From positions 32,435,841-32,499,840 of the forward strand of contig OV884009.1 in assembly GCA_930367205.1 (NCBI GenBank): a stretch of DNA of 64,000 nt, in the 5' to 3' direction. Made by a program: the position numbers and the translations under genes. The notes beneath the pieces are model-generated. The model saw only the letters and a list, made by a program, of their open reading frames with translations. It was not told where the DNA came from and did not search any database. How positions within the stretch are numbered: the stretch's first letter is position 1; every line of letters starts with the position of its first letter. The DNA is from Acanthosoma haemorrhoidale. Lineage: Eukaryota > Arthropoda > Insecta > Hemiptera > Acanthosomatidae. This document shows, piece by piece, positions 32,326 to 45,130 of the stretch.

Positions 32326-34256
32326 TTATATCCAACAATACCCTGGAAAATAATAATATCGGGAAGGCTGTATCATCGTGTAATCTTCATTATAAAAAAT
32401 ATGTATCTTTCAATAATAGCTAAAATGTGTGTGAGATCTGGACTCTGCTCTGGCCGCTAAACATCATTTCATGTACAGGCCTCATCCAATTTTGGCTTCG
32501 AGGTTGCTTCTACATCAGATTGAAGACATCGTAGTACACTAGTCAGATTTAAGTTTTATTGGCAGCTATTAGAATAGGTCTGTTCATCATTTTGAGTTAA
32601 TAGTAAAATCATTTATTCCCTCGTGAAAACATTTTAATTTTTGTTGTTTTTGGATAAGAAAACATTTTACCAATATATTTCTATTTTACCATTGAATTCC
32701 TTCCATTTGACCACCACGTTAATTTATCGATGTAAATAACTTTGGGTTAAGAATCAATTGGGACCGGCTGTAAGTGAATTGAATCTATGAATAAGGTATA
32801 ATTTTGTTTACTTTACGCAAATGCAGTACGCTCAAGATTTGAGGAATCAAATCTGCCATTAGGATGGAGCGTAACAGCATGGTGTGCGTGTGGATAAGTC
32901 AAGTAAATAGATAAACGGATATATGTATCCTTACAAAAAAATACTTTATTTATTGCGTTAAAGTTTTATATATTCGGATACAGTTGTGTATCGGATAGAA
33001 ACTGTATCCCTAAATAAAGTAAATAAATAGATAAATAAAAGGTTTTATGCTTTCCACGCCCGCCGAACCTAGCAAATTGTTTAATTAAATCTCTCATAAA
33101 TTTTAAAAATATTCAACTTCACAGCACAAAAAACAAGGATATTGCATACCGAAATAAGAGGAACACCTTTTTAATTAATCTTTTTTCTGTTGAGCGTAAA
33201 AAGGGAAATTAATTTTTTGAATTCTGAGAAGTAAATCAATTTTAATTCTCAAAGAAAGAGGTGTTTGGCCCAACTGACAGAATGGGTACATCGAGGAAAA
33301 GTGAATAACGGTAGCTTTGTTGTGCTTACATATATTTGTCTTGGCGTTTCCCGAACAGTAAGCTTCCTGAAATTGAGTTTACGATCGCGATCAGAGAAGG
33401 CTACCTACCATTCTACAGTCTTTCGGGGCCAGTTCCTCAAGCAGCGTCCTTCACAGTCCACTATGAATTGGTGAAGTTGACTCATCCTTCTTATCTCTTC
33501 TAATGCTCCATGCATCCACAAAACGTCCCGCACTTCTTGCTACTTGCATGGCTAAACTACCTCAATCGTACTTTTAATGCATATTTCATTCCTTTCTGTT
33601 CTTCACGCATCCTTTTGAATTTTTCCCCTCTTCTAATCCCACCTTATCACAGACGTACTTTATAAGCAATTTTGATACATCGATATTAACAAATGTAAAC
33701 GATATTAGAATGATAGCAAGAAAAAAATTACAATGTTGTTTACAAATATTTCTCTGCTTCTTTTGAATAAATATTTTTCAAACTTAAGATTCAAACATAA
33801 GATAGTGTGTTTCCTTTGCAAGGTTAATGCATCAAATGTATAAAACAACTGATCTCATTTATATTCAAAAAAAAAAAAAATAGAATGATCCCAAGCCTTG
33901 AGCTCAACGAATGTTTTAACAGTCATTTATAAGCACTAGAAATATTTATCTGATTATTTTTGAATTCGTAAATGAAACATTAAAATATTAGAGAAGGGGC
34001 TATACTTTTAAAATCTTTGAAGTTTTCAACTGGTACCTTCACCTGCATTAGCGGTCCTAAAAATGATTACATAAATTTTTAATTTTTGGACATTTCCTAG
34101 TACGCACATGCATTTTAGTTTAAATACCATCTCGGAAAGCATTGAAAATAAAATAAACTAGAAAAAATTCAACTAAATTGTAATGTAGCATATAACATCG
34201 TTATGTAATTTTGAATTTCCCAAATTTTAGTAAATATCTAGGAATCTTACGACTTA
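32326..34256. other. AT-rich DNA, no gene seen
   Basis: A 69-residue plus-strand frame (33265-33474) lies in a moderate-GC patch without recognisable domain. An A-run lies at 33868. Nothing else could be supported. Confidence 0.5.
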
Positions 34257-34583
34257 GTTTGGAGATAATAAAAAGTACTTGCAAACTTTCTTTTAAATTT
34301 TTATAGGTTCCCAAGGTGTTTTGGGAATGTAATTAAATTATAAAGTGGGTTATGCCTTTATTTTTTTAAATACTCTAATTTGGTTGACATTCTAATTAAA
34401 AAAAAAACCAAAGATGTTTACATAGCCATGATATTTTATTTTTGATTATTATTAATAAAAAAAAGTTTATAAACGTCATTCCAGTCAATCATTAAAACAT
34501 ATTAAGAGAACTGCGAGTAAGGAGACACCAAGTTTCCAGATTTACAAGAAAAAATAAGCAACTAAAAAGATATCTTTTGGAGA
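34257..34583. repeat. Direct duplication, copy 1
   Basis: About 320 bases repeated at 35815-36135 with high identity by eye, including GGTTCCCAAGGTGTTTTGGG and AAATTATAAAGTGGGTTATG. The ends do not have TG...CA or inverted repeats. No coding frame is present. Confidence 0.85.
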
Positions 34584-34712
34584 AACGGGAAGGGTATAGA
34601 CATGTTTTCGTATTTAGATTCCTGAAAAAAATTCAAAATGCAAGTGAGTATCAAGTTTCAATACCAGTGAGGTCAATTTTAAAACAGCAAAAGAATCTCC
34701 CAGTTACTGTAC

Positions 34713-34820
34713 ACAGGTGGTTTGAAAAGGTCCCGACCTCAACATGAAGATGATAATAAAATAAATAAAAGCTAGTGAAATAAAAGCTTTGTTAGGTCGG
34801 AAACTTTTCAGCCACCCTCG
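34713..34820. mobile_element. Short MITE, copy 2
   Basis: The ends GGTGGTTTGAAAAGGTCCCG and CGGAAACTTTTCAGCCACCC are inverted imperfect matches. The interior ATGAAGATGATAATAAAATA and AGCTAGTGAAATAAAAGCTT matches 25822-25938 in reverse. It is a non-autonomous DNA transposon with no coding capacity. Confidence 0.7.
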
Positions 34821-35814
34821 TACTTCGATCAAAAATTACATATCGGTTGTTTTTCACTATAATTTTCAAGGAACTGTGGTGAAGTCGAAAATAAAACCTC
34901 CCTCGAAATTCCTTCATTAATTGTCTTTTCCACAATGAATCCTAAAAAAATAATTATCTCATTGTTAACTATTTCCGGCTTGATATTTATGAAAGTCCTG
35001 TATTAAAAAGAAAAACTGACTAAAATTCTTCATGGTCACATCCAGCGCTTGTCATCGGTCATTCATATGTCATCGGAGAACGGTCGTTCTTCCTTACAGC
35101 GAGTGAGAGGAGACATCTGACAAGGGTCGGTGTAAATGATGTTTTAATATAGCAGGAGCACCGTAACATAACCAGAGGATGGAGTTGGTGCAACAAAGCG
35201 GAAATTTTTGAATAATAAGTATTAGGTAGCCGTGAGCAGTCATTAACAGATACCTATCTCCAAGAAGCGATGACCCCACCAGTTAGGAGGAAGCTATGTG
35301 CGGTGTGGATGTGAAACTGAATATAATCATACTGCTCATTACAGGACCAATCTGGGATATTCAGGGGCATAAGGAATTCGTTCGTGGAACGCACCATTTG
35401 TTCCGGGACTGTTAATGTACAATCGTTTTAACTTTTTCTGATTAGCGGATCAAGCCACCATGTAACGAGAAGTTAACTAGATAGAAAATCAATTCAACTG
35501 ATAACTTGTCAACGATAGACACTGGGATATTTCCTAGTGCTTGTATTTGTTGGAGTTTTGGATCGATGAAGAAAAATTAACATGGAAGACACCATAATAA
35601 GAAAAGTATATAAGTTTAGAAATATGTGGATACTATACGTATATAGGATACAAAAAAAAATTTTTAATCGGAACAAAGCTTCCTACGAATAGCAATAATG
35701 TTCATATCTGACTCATAAAAACGACTATTAGATCATAAAAACAGAAAAAAAAATGACAATCTAAAATAAAGTGTAAACCTCAGGAAATGAGGTTGGAAGT
35801 GCTATAGTTTAGAA
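34821..35814. other. No gene seen
   Basis: Mostly AT-rich. A 61-residue minus-strand frame at 35094-35279 is not recognisable. Confidence 0.45.
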
Positions 35815-36135
35815 GTTTGGAGATAATAAAAAGTACTTGAAAACTTTCTTTTATATTTTTATAGGTTCCCAAGGTGTTTTGGGAATGTAATTAAATTATA
35901 AAGTGGGTTATGCCATTATGTTTTTAAATACTCTAATTTGGTTGACATTATAATTAAAAAAAACTAAAGATGTTTACATAGCCGTGATATTTTATCTTTG
36001 ATTATTAATAAAAAAAGCTTATTAACGTCCTTTCAGTCATAAGCATTAAAACATATTAAGAGAGCCGTGATTTACTGAGCCAAGATTTACAAGAAAAAAT
36101 AAGCAACAAAAGAGTTCTCATTCGGAGAAAAGTTT
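35815..36135. repeat. Direct duplication, copy 2
   Basis: Partner of 34257-34583. Small indels fall mainly in A-runs and near the right end. The similarity fades after AAGAAAAAATAAGCAAC. Confidence 0.85.
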
Positions 36136-36516
36136 TAAACGTGATATACTAATATCTTAAAATATAAACTTGAAAAAGGATGCACAAAGAACTATAGCTG
36201 CCGTCACGAAATCAGACGCATGAGACCCGCAATACACCCACGTGATCCCTTTACTGTGATAATGTCAATGATTAGGCAATAAGCAAATTAGTTACTAATC
36301 GCCCAGCTGCTCGCCCGAATTTGGCGACACCGCGCCAAGTAGCCCCTTTATCCCAAGCGTCTAATTTCATGACTGCGACTACAAGCAGAACAGACTTATC
36401 CTTTAAACATTAGAATCACCCTATTCAAATTTAGTAACATCCACGAATCGGTTATGGAACAAACACTACGCTTCACAGCAAACACTACAGTACAAAGCGT
36501 CAGTGTTCCCTTCCAG
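36136..36516. other. Moderate-GC DNA, no gene seen
   Basis: Includes a moderate-GC segment at 36190-36370 with no repeats or recognisable frame. Confidence 0.4.
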
Positions 36517-36702
36517 TGGGTCGAAGAGCACTGCGGGGTCGAAGGAAAAAAAGTTGAGTGAGTATCCAAGAAGGCAAGAAAAGATTTTACGTTCCAATCC
36601 ATTTATGATTTTTTATCAACAGTTTATTTGTAGGAACTAGCTATTTTCGACTTGGGTTTGAATCCAGTCGATCCATAATTTAAAGTATAAATTAATGTAG
36701 TA
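36517..36702. repeat. Dispersed repeat family C, copy 2
   Basis: Colinear with 20250-20432. The phrase GGGTTTGAATCC is a box-B-like word on the minus strand. No coding frame is kept between the two copies. Confidence 0.65.
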
Positions 36703-37934
36703 TCTGGTTCAGGATATCAGGAGAGATCGGGGGGGGGGGGTCTCTGATCGGACCCTTAAGAATACTTTTTGTATATTAAAGGTTCAGCTTTGTTTATTTT
36801 TAAATTTATCAGCTCATTTGCAAAAAAAAAAAAAATATTTGCAAGGAACTTTTTTAAACATCTTGAACTGCCACAACGTACCCTCTACTTGGGTGTAAGA
36901 ACAGTGGGGCGAGATATACCATTACATAACTTCGGTTATCACATCATTAAAAAACACAAAATTTTATGAAAAAAAAGTGTTCTAACCATTGCTGAGCCTT
37001 GGTTTACTGTGTCTATTTTTGGTATTAGGTTATTCATATGTTTTACTATTTTTTTGTCCATTTTTCTAAAAATATTGTTTTTTTATTCGTAAGACCTTGG
37101 AAAGGTCCAGTTTGTGCAGAGAACTACTCACAATAACAGTTTCACATTTCTTATGGGTAGTTTTACGAACATTTTTTAAAATCCTGAGTGAGAAATACTC
37201 CTATTTACTAAAAACGATCCTTAACTGCATTTTACAATAAATAAAATATTTTCCTATGACGTTTTAAATGTTTTATAATTATAAAATAATTATTGTATAT
37301 ATGCTATGGTAGCCTATCAGCCTTTCTGCTTAAATGCTTTTATAAAACATACGTATGATGTTATTTTTATTTATTTATTTATTTTTTTTCAGATTCTCCG
37401 TTTGTTTCACTGGTTAAAGAGACTAATTCTTCATTTGAGAGGACAAACCCTTCAAATAGTTTACGTTGAGATAAATAAAATCATCCATTGAAAACTTTTT
37501 GGTTTATTTTTATGAACAACTGCACGTTCCTACATCAAAAAAATATAACATGAATTAATCCACCAATGTTTATCACATGACTACTGTTTTAGTTAAGGAT
37601 CCTCCATAAACCATCAAACCAAGGATGTAAAAAGTTTCACAAAAAATTTTGCATCATAAGATACAAAATAACTATTTAAAAAAACCTGTTTCGTAGTCTT
37701 AGTTAACGTTGTTAAATATTTACAAGTGATTACATGTACAACTTGTTATCTGATATTTTACTAACAAATGTTAATGGTAAAATGAACTCATTAGTTAAAT
37801 AAAACGGTTGGGAGCTCAAACCAATTAAACTAGAATAGACCTATTGAATGTATATAAAATTTTTATGTTTGTTATGCCGCAAATTTACATTTTACAGAGT
37901 TTTAATATTTTTAAATAACAGTTATGATGGAACA
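36703..37934. other. AT-rich DNA with a G-run
   Basis: A run of about 11 G residues lies near 36730-36740. The rest is AT-rich and has only short frames. Confidence 0.5.
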
Positions 37935-38932
37935 CCGCTAATGTCCCCTCTACCCCTTACATCTTCTTGGTCACATTTGCAGATGACACTGCAGTCCTGT
38001 TATCCCACCCAGACAGCAATATAGCACCCCATAAACTTCACCTCGATGAGATCGACTATTGGTGCAACCAATGTCGAATCAAAGTTAATGAAAAAATTTC
38101 CCACATTACCTTTACCTTCTGCCGCAAGTACTGTACACTAGTTCTTTTTTAAATTCCATTCCTCTTCCTGTATCCAATACAGTAAGGTATTTAGGCTTCC
38201 ATCTCTACAAAAGGCAGACGTGGAGCACACACACGAGGCTAAAAAGGCAAGAAATAAACAGACGCTTTGGACAACCAAATACTTCAAAGGAAATCCCATC
38301 TCTCAATAGAAAATAAATTACTAATTTACAAAATTATACTTAAGCAATCTGGACATACGGAATAGAGCTATAGGGGTCAGCAAAAAAGTCGAACATCAAG
38401 CGTATAAAATCCTTTCAATCAAAAGTCCTGAGAACAATAGTAAATGTGCCTTATTACGTCAGCAATAAAACCCTTCATAATGATCTTAATATACCTTACA
38501 TTCTTGAACTCATCCCTTCCAAGTTTATAAAATTCCATAGTAACCAATCCAGCCACCCTAATCCCCTAGCACAGTCATTGCACTGCACCACTCATACCTA
38601 TAATTCTCCTCTGAGACTAAAGAGGCAGTGGCCTCGTGGCCAGCTATAAATACGTAACAGTAGGAGTCCTGGCAATGGCCAGTTTCTCCAATCATGTCCT
38701 TAGTGTCTGTGGCTCTCGCGCGCTTGGTCAGCCTCCACTGGCGTGGCTGACGGACGAGCGTGGGGACTTCCCAAGACTCCGCTTCCTCTTTCACACGCCA
38801 GAGAGTTGACAACCATATGGATTGTCTCTGGGCTGTTTGTAAATATTGTATGAATGAGAAAATTTATCACAATTAGTTTATTTAATTGCCAAATAAGGCA
38901 GAATGTAAGTTCATCACAATAAAGAAGTTGAT
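37935..38932 (+). mobile_element. Jockey-like LINE copy reaching furthest upstream
   Basis: The only copy with the reverse-transcriptase catalytic motif: IFLVTFADDTAVLL (FADD at about 37977-37988), which supplies the two metal-binding aspartates. The frame runs to 38152, then breaks; downstream pieces (TRLKRQEINRRFG, then WTYGIEL, then VLRTIVNVPYYVSNKTLHND) lie in different frames. The ORF2 stop is at 38647-38649. The 3' UTR follows with TTGCCAAATAAGGCAG (stem-loop) and AATAAAG. The endonuclease and the RT fingers are missing. Confidence 0.92.
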
Positions 38933-38991
38933 TAATAATATTATTTTTAATTTGTAAGATATTTCTACTTTAACTCTGACCTATCTAAGAG

Positions 38992-39106
38992 ATAGGAAGA
39001 CAAGAACTAAACAGACGCTTTGGACATCCCATCTCTCAATAGAAAATAAATTACTAATCTACAAAGTTATACTTAAGCCAATCTGGACATACGGAATAGA
39101 GCTTCC
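38992..39106 (+). mobile_element. Jockey-like LINE ORF2 scrap
   Basis: Contains GACAAGAACTAAACAGACGC, CATCCCATCTCTCAATAGAA and ACGGAATAGAGCTT. It starts about 60 bases after the end of the preceding copy in the same orientation, with a small deletion inside, and lacks any 3' end. Confidence 0.8.
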
Positions 39107-40974
39107 GAATGAGAGAATAGGGTGACATATTATTATTATATATTGGCAATAATGGGGACTTCATCTTGACCTCTCCCATCGAAAAGGTAAGTACATATTA
39201 AATGTTACTTTTCGTTTTCAAATATACGTAATTTCAATTGTTCATTATTAAGGCATATAATGTCACAAGGTAAGTAAATGGTAGACAATTGAAACAAACT
39301 GTCTGAACAATTAATAATAATTAAGTTCTATTGATTACTATTGAGTACTGCAATCATCGATTTTCTGTTGAGTTCCATGTATTGTGGCTCTTAAAAAAGA
39401 ATCTTACTTTCCACTACAAGTTTGAGAAGCTTACAAAATGTTTATGAGATTTCTCCCCCGCCCTTCGTAGTAAGAACGTGCAGAGATACAACACAGTGCT
39501 CTCTCACGTGTGTCGTTAGTTTTTACAATAGAAAATTATATAGAAATTGCAGCTTTTATGCAAATTAAAAAAAAAACTAGTTCGAAATAATTTTTTCTAT
39601 TAACTAGTTGCTACAAGGTTCAGTGGCCTCTGTACTGTTTTACTATAACAAATTTTTAAAATATTTTTTCAGTATATCCTGTGTGGGTCCCTTCAAATGC
39701 AGATAAATTTATATATTAGTTCAAAGTCAAAATATTGCGAAGTAAATTTCAAAATGACTTGTAACGGTATACAAATAGATTATATCGATATATTATACAA
39801 CGATTTTATGAATGAATCTCATAATTACACTATTAATGATGAAGGTATTGTAAGGAAACTAAGTGTAAACCATCAGCAGTGGGAATCGACCACAAGATTT
39901 TTGTTCAAGTAGCAATATAGCTATAAAGTTTTTATGAAATATTTATATTCTAAAAAATACTAACTGCAGACCTCTTCAGGACTGTGAAAGTTATTGTCTT
40001 ATAATTTATTATTCCATCTTTTCATTAATGCATACCGAACTGGTAGTTTTTCCATGAAATATATAAACTTTTCTAAAAAAAACAAACTTAGCGATATAAA
40101 CACATTTTTACTGTCCATGTCAAAAGAAAACTACTGCCAGTGTTTGTTTTTTATATCGAGGACCTCGTAAGGTCGATTTCAACCAGAGACAACGGTATTT
40201 TTTAGACAAGAGTCTAAATGTCACAAAAATGAGGTTTTAGTGCTGTAGGTCATAACTGCGTGTCCTAATCTGGCTTAGCCTGTATTTGACCATCTCTGGT
40301 AAGTGCGTTTAAATAGTAGTATTAATGAGGGGGAGACTGGAAGACCCAAAAAATGTATTTTTCATGTATACTCAGTACAAAATGATTTTATTCAATGAAA
40401 TTTTTTTTCTTTTCGTTGAATCATCCAAATCGGTAGAGCATCTAAAACCGGCAGGAAGTTTTTCTTTTTTCTTTTTTTCTCTCGAGTACAAATTATGCTA
40501 TATTAAAAAAGTGAAAACGAAAAACGAATGGGGCGATTTTAGTAAAAGCCGGAAACGGATAAGTAAATGATGAGGTGAATTATAGTAAATTGCTAGGAGC
40601 CTTCCAGGTAGTGACATTAAGGAGATGAACAGCCGAGGTTGATGATCGAAGAAAAATCCCGAATAATACGCTCAAGTCATTACTAAGATTGATTTAAGAG
40701 CTCAACCCCTTTCGGACCACTACACATTTAATTGACCTGGATAATTTAAATTTATTTTCTGCCTTATTGAGGCGTTAGTCTAAAATTTGAGTGTTTAGCT
40801 CAAATAGAGAGGTTCTACTTCCATACCAAAAAGGGTATCGTCAGTACTGCATGCAGAATAGAATAGCCATTTTATTCTCTATGAATAACAATTTTGAAAT
40901 GACAATTTCTACTACTAAGTACTACGTTCAATACGATCCAGCCATTTTCTCTTTGCTTACAATTATTTAAATTT
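39107..40974. other. AT-rich DNA, no gene seen
   Basis: A 71-residue plus-strand frame (39697-39912) and an 81-residue one (40325-40570) are not recognisable. No repeats were seen. Confidence 0.5.
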
Positions 40975-41085
40975 ATATTGCACATTCTAAATGAATATTG
41001 TTAATATTTTACGAATGAGATCATTTATCAAAATTATCTATCACTCTTTTAGATTGTTGTAATTATTTTTAAAATAAGGATTATT
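40975..41085 (+). mobile_element. Possible old LINE 3' UTR tail
   Basis: TTACGAATGAGATCATTTAT followed by CAAAATTATCTATCAC and GATTGTTGTAATTATTTTTA resembles the 3' UTR tail order. The stem-loop is lost. The call is weak. Confidence 0.3.
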
Positions 41086-41113
41086 AAAAAAAATCATAAT
41101 TTATATTATCTTA

Positions 41114-41341
41114 GACCGTCTCCGTGGTCTAGTGGTTTGCATGGCGACTTCTAACTGTGGAGTTCAAACCCGAGGATTTCTTCATTGAGGGATGGTTATG
41201 TTCGGGGTTTACTTAGCCTCGTGAGGATAAATGAGTATTTGAATATATATGTAGTAGTTACGATTAAGAAAACTGAATTTAAGTTTGAGAGGTGACGTTA
41301 ACCCTAGCGCCTCAGCGCCACCATTCTGTCGGCCCTTAACA
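41114..41341 (+). repeat. tRNA-derived SINE, about 225 bp
   Basis: Box-A-like TGGTCTAGTGG and box-B-like GAGTTCAAACCC lie 34 bases apart, as in a tRNA. A body follows with TTTACTTAGCCTCGTGAGGA, AAATGAGT and TTTAAGTTTGAGAGGTGACG, and it ends in a CGCCACCATTCTGTCGGCCC tail. The same body is found at 53303 (plus) and 29583 (minus). Confidence 0.7.
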
Positions 41342-42038
41342 TTTCATGAGGTGTAGCACTAAAGCTTATTTTATTCCTTTAATTATTTTGATTTGTAAAC
41401 ATAATAGGCACGAGTGATACATGGATGAATATTTTGGAGTTACTAATTTCAGGATTCCAATTAGCTTCCCTTGATTCCAATGATTGACACTATATGATAG
41501 AGCTATCATGAGGTAGGGCTGATGTAGGAAGGCGAGTCCTCGGATCCAAGGTGGTCCCTGTCCCACAGTCCTGGATGACGTGACGAGCAGGAGCTGGAAT
41601 TAGGGAGAGGTGAGGATTTGGGTTTTTTCATTGATGGCCCCTCCGGCGGGGCATTAAAGAGCGATAAGGGCAAAGATGACCGCGGGTCCCCATTGAGGGC
41701 CGCGCAATTGCGCTCCATTGTCTGACTGCGCTGACTCAGCTAACTCCCAGTCAATGGGCCGCGGGTTGACTGAACTCTCCGGGCGGCTCAATGGGTTTTA
41801 CCTATCCGACGTCTGTCTCCCATTTGGAAAAAAGGTAGCTGCAATAAATTATGGCGTTTCCCTCCGTTTCTTCTCAGGCCCACGGGTAATGCCCGCCGTC
41901 CGTTGACGTCCGCGGAGCGGGCGCGGTGGTAGGGGAAGGTTATGCACTGCTTATGTGAATGGCTCTCTCTGTTGTAGTGTGTATAACAAGGGGCTATTTG
42001 CTATTACGAAGCTCACATTGCACAGGCAGCCTAATGCC
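41342..42038. promoter_or_regulatory. Moderate-GC block without repeats
   Basis: GC-rich section at about 41500-41950, including GACTGCGCTGACTCAGCTAA. Frames on both strands overlap and none is recognisable. It may be constrained host DNA; unproven. Confidence 0.2.
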
Positions 42039-42801
42039 AAATCTAGTTGGCTGAAAGTAGGATCTCGTTTGAAAACTGTCCGATTGGTACCGAAATTGGG
42101 CGATTTGTGTTTTAAGGGGTGTAGGTTACGAATTTGTGGTCAGATTTGAATTATTATAATCGATAAAGTAGATTCGAGATACAATTTTATTTAATAAACG
42201 AATGATCAGTATTTTTAATTTAAAATTCGTAATCTTAAACCACAAAAAGGTAGGAAGTTATTTAGGAAAGGTAACAAGGCCTATCATGTGTTAAAAGGTA
42301 ACACTTTCATTTGCTTTCGTGACATTATGTGAGATGTGTGATCATTTTATGAGTTTTAATTAAAGTTAATGCTTTTAGTATTAATTAATAATTATTGAAC
42401 ACAAATTAGGTCAACAATTTTAGTTTTTACATAAGTAAGTGTTTGGTTATAGACGCGGTTGATTGGTAACGCCTATTTATATACTTCTCATGACGATTAA
42501 ATGGTTTGATTAAAATTACCTGAAAAGTAGGATGGCAGCGTATTGTAAATTAAAGTTATTCCGAAATAATGAAAATCGGGTGCATAAACCTGCATTAAAA
42601 TGCTTATGAACTGTTTAGGTAATTTTTTTAATTAAAATTTATTCAATTTTTTTAATTGGATTACTGCAGTGGCCCCCAATAATCGAAGTCGTATTCCTCA
42701 TGTGTTAATTAAGGCTTAATATCCCCCCAAATTCGAATTCGTTTAATTTTGGTTCCAATCGGACAGTTCTCAAACGAGATACTTTTTACCAACTAGATTT
42801 G
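42039..42801. repeat. Element with 60-bp inverted arms
   Basis: AAATCTAGTTGG, ATCTCGTTTGA, AACTGTCCGATTGG and CGAAATT at 42039-42096 reappear in reverse complement at 42741-42801. The left copy continues beyond the right one only weakly. The 640 bases between are AT-rich with no long frame, which suits a non-autonomous inverted-repeat element or two inverted copies of one repeat. Confidence 0.7.
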
Positions 42802-44559
42802 CGATTTCACCCAATGTGGATTGTGGCATCTCCCTCAAACCTAAAAACCAAGAATATATCTTCAAATGAAATGATACTAACGAATTCAAGCATCAGTAGG
42901 GCGTTTTCATGAACACGCCCAGCTATACAAATATTAGTGGACTGTGCTGATAAATAAAATATTGGTATAGAACAATATAATTGTTGGGCAGGTTGGATTT
43001 GAGTCGGTTGTTATTTAATTGTAAAAAAAGTCCAAAAAGACATTACAAAATCCTTTTCCAAGCACTGTAGAACAATAATAAAAGTTAAATAAATTGAATT
43101 AAAATAGCGCTGTTATTAAACCGAAATTAAGAAATTGATACATATGCAGGCTTCGTCGACGTGGCCTAAAAAAAAAAAATCAGTTGTGTTAATATTTATT
43201 TAAAAATGATTTTTTTTATGGCCATTGACTAAAAATCACCCTTTAACAAACAAATAAAAAAAAAAAGGGAACCATACTAAAACAAATTGTCATTGTAAAT
43301 TGTTGTCATAACATTTCAAGGGTTGAAATAAGACTTTTCAAGGGTTTTAAATAAGACTAAGTCGGAATGAGATATGATCTATAACAAAGCGCGCTTATGC
43401 TTACAAGAGGGAGAAATTGCCATCTTAGAGCTCGGGACCGATCGGGGGGTGGGGGGGGGGCAGCGCTTAGTTTAAAAATATATAATTTTATGTGGGCAGA
43501 CAAAACAGTCCATCAAATGTTCGGAAATTTATTATTGTTCCTCAAAACGTTTTTTGTTTTTTAGAATATCTTTGAAATTCTTTTGACATAAAAAATGCAC
43601 ATTGAGATGTTTCCAGCATGAATTGTTTATTCTTAATGAATTTCAGAGTATTTAAATAAAAAGAAACTTTGGTTCTTGCCTGTTTTGGGGATTTTTTAGT
43701 TGAAAACCTAGGGTTAGATATTATAATCCGCTTGTAACAGTCAAAAGTGCGTATTATATTATACCACTAATTTATGACACTCGATACTATCTAGTATCTA
43801 TCTGTTATCAAAACAGGACAATTAAAATAATAATGTTTTTTTGGGGGGAAGGGGGTGTTTTTTTTTCTAAACGAGATACCCTTCGATTTTCACCCCTGTG
43901 ATCTGTGGGTTTGTTTATTTGTCTGGTCATTGTAACCCTTCCTTGACCTAGAGAGAAGAAAAATACTGCCAAATCCACAATATTTGTTTTTGTTGGGGTA
44001 TCGTCGAAGTCACCCCTACCCCATACAGGTTTGTTCATCAAGCGATGTCAATTAAAATATATGTTTTTTTCCGTTATTCTATTTCAGCAGTGGATCAATG
44101 ATACCTCTACCATGAAAACTGATTTACCGACCGAGACCCATTTGAGCATAGGAGGCATATATTTATGAGACAAATATAGTGACAATATTCAAACCACTTC
44201 GGCTTATCACCTTAGTATGTCAGAATTACGCCCCTGAACAGAGACCTACGAACTCCATACTGAACAGAATACCATCAAAAACCGTAGGGACACCCGAATT
44301 CTCACATATTTGGGCTAGCAACACAAGAATTCCCTGACACGCTACTACTACTCCGGAGGTACTGTAATCGGCCTTCAACATAATCCTTCATATTGGGAGA
44401 CTTCAATGGATGTTCCCTTGTGTGATTCGTGCCTATTTGTTACTATTATCCCACTCACCATCTCATCCATTGGTTGTACCATTTATTTTCTGGATACAGT
44501 TGTGAATAAATCAATGTGACAAATAAAAAGTCTATTTGAGCATGACTTGAACCGATCGA
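42802..44559. other. AT-rich DNA, no gene seen
   Basis: A G-run with one T lies at about 43444-43460. No other feature could be supported. Confidence 0.5.
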
Positions 44560-45130
44560 AGAGTCCCTAACGCCACGTTTGGTTGTCGGTTATACTTTTA
44601 TTTTGAGAATAAACAAACAAATGGCTCCAATAAGTGGTCGGTATGTACGAGCTATTCGCCATTTGCCAGGAGCAGACCCGAGGTACGGAGCCGACCCGCT
44701 CTCCGATACGGCGAGATTTATCGGGGTGATTACCCGATCCGCCTTTGGTAAAAACACGCCTCAGCCACTCTAGGCCTTATACGGTTTTTCGGTTTAAGGA
44801 TTCACTAATAAATCACACAGGCATAAATAACATATTTAATCAGACGGTTGGGCGGATGTCTCTCGCGGCCAACACTCCGGATTGCCTATACATCAGCTTC
44901 TGTTGCTCAGGGAAGGCGATTTTATTTTGGCGTCGGGTAAGTTGTGGCCTCCTGCTCGGCGGCCGGCAATCCCGTGATATAATAAATAAAAGTAGCCTAA
45001 GAGCCCATGGGAGATCATAAGGGATTCGTTCGGTGGGATCTCGGCCCGCTCCTCGTCGCCTCGTCCCTTACCTGGCACGCTCCATCATCAGCCCCTATCG
45101 TCCTCCGTCTCCCATAAACGGCCTACATAA
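44560..45130. promoter_or_regulatory. Possible host regulatory block
   Basis: The longest moderate- to high-GC stretch in the window without repeats. Overlapping frames of 61 to 91 residues exist on both strands but none shows a domain. It also has TAATAAATC and CATAAACGGC sites, as homeodomain or Caudal-type factors would bind. The function is inferred only from composition. Confidence 0.22.

Noticed and set aside
34257..36135. Direct repeats as LTRs of a short element
   Set aside because: No TG...CA ends, no primer-binding site or purine tract next to them, and nothing retroviral between them.
43441..43462. G-runs here and at 36730, 54451, 61460 and 63629 as G-quadruplexes
   Set aside because: They are mostly single long runs and not four spaced tracts. 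Assembly or slippage noise is as likely.
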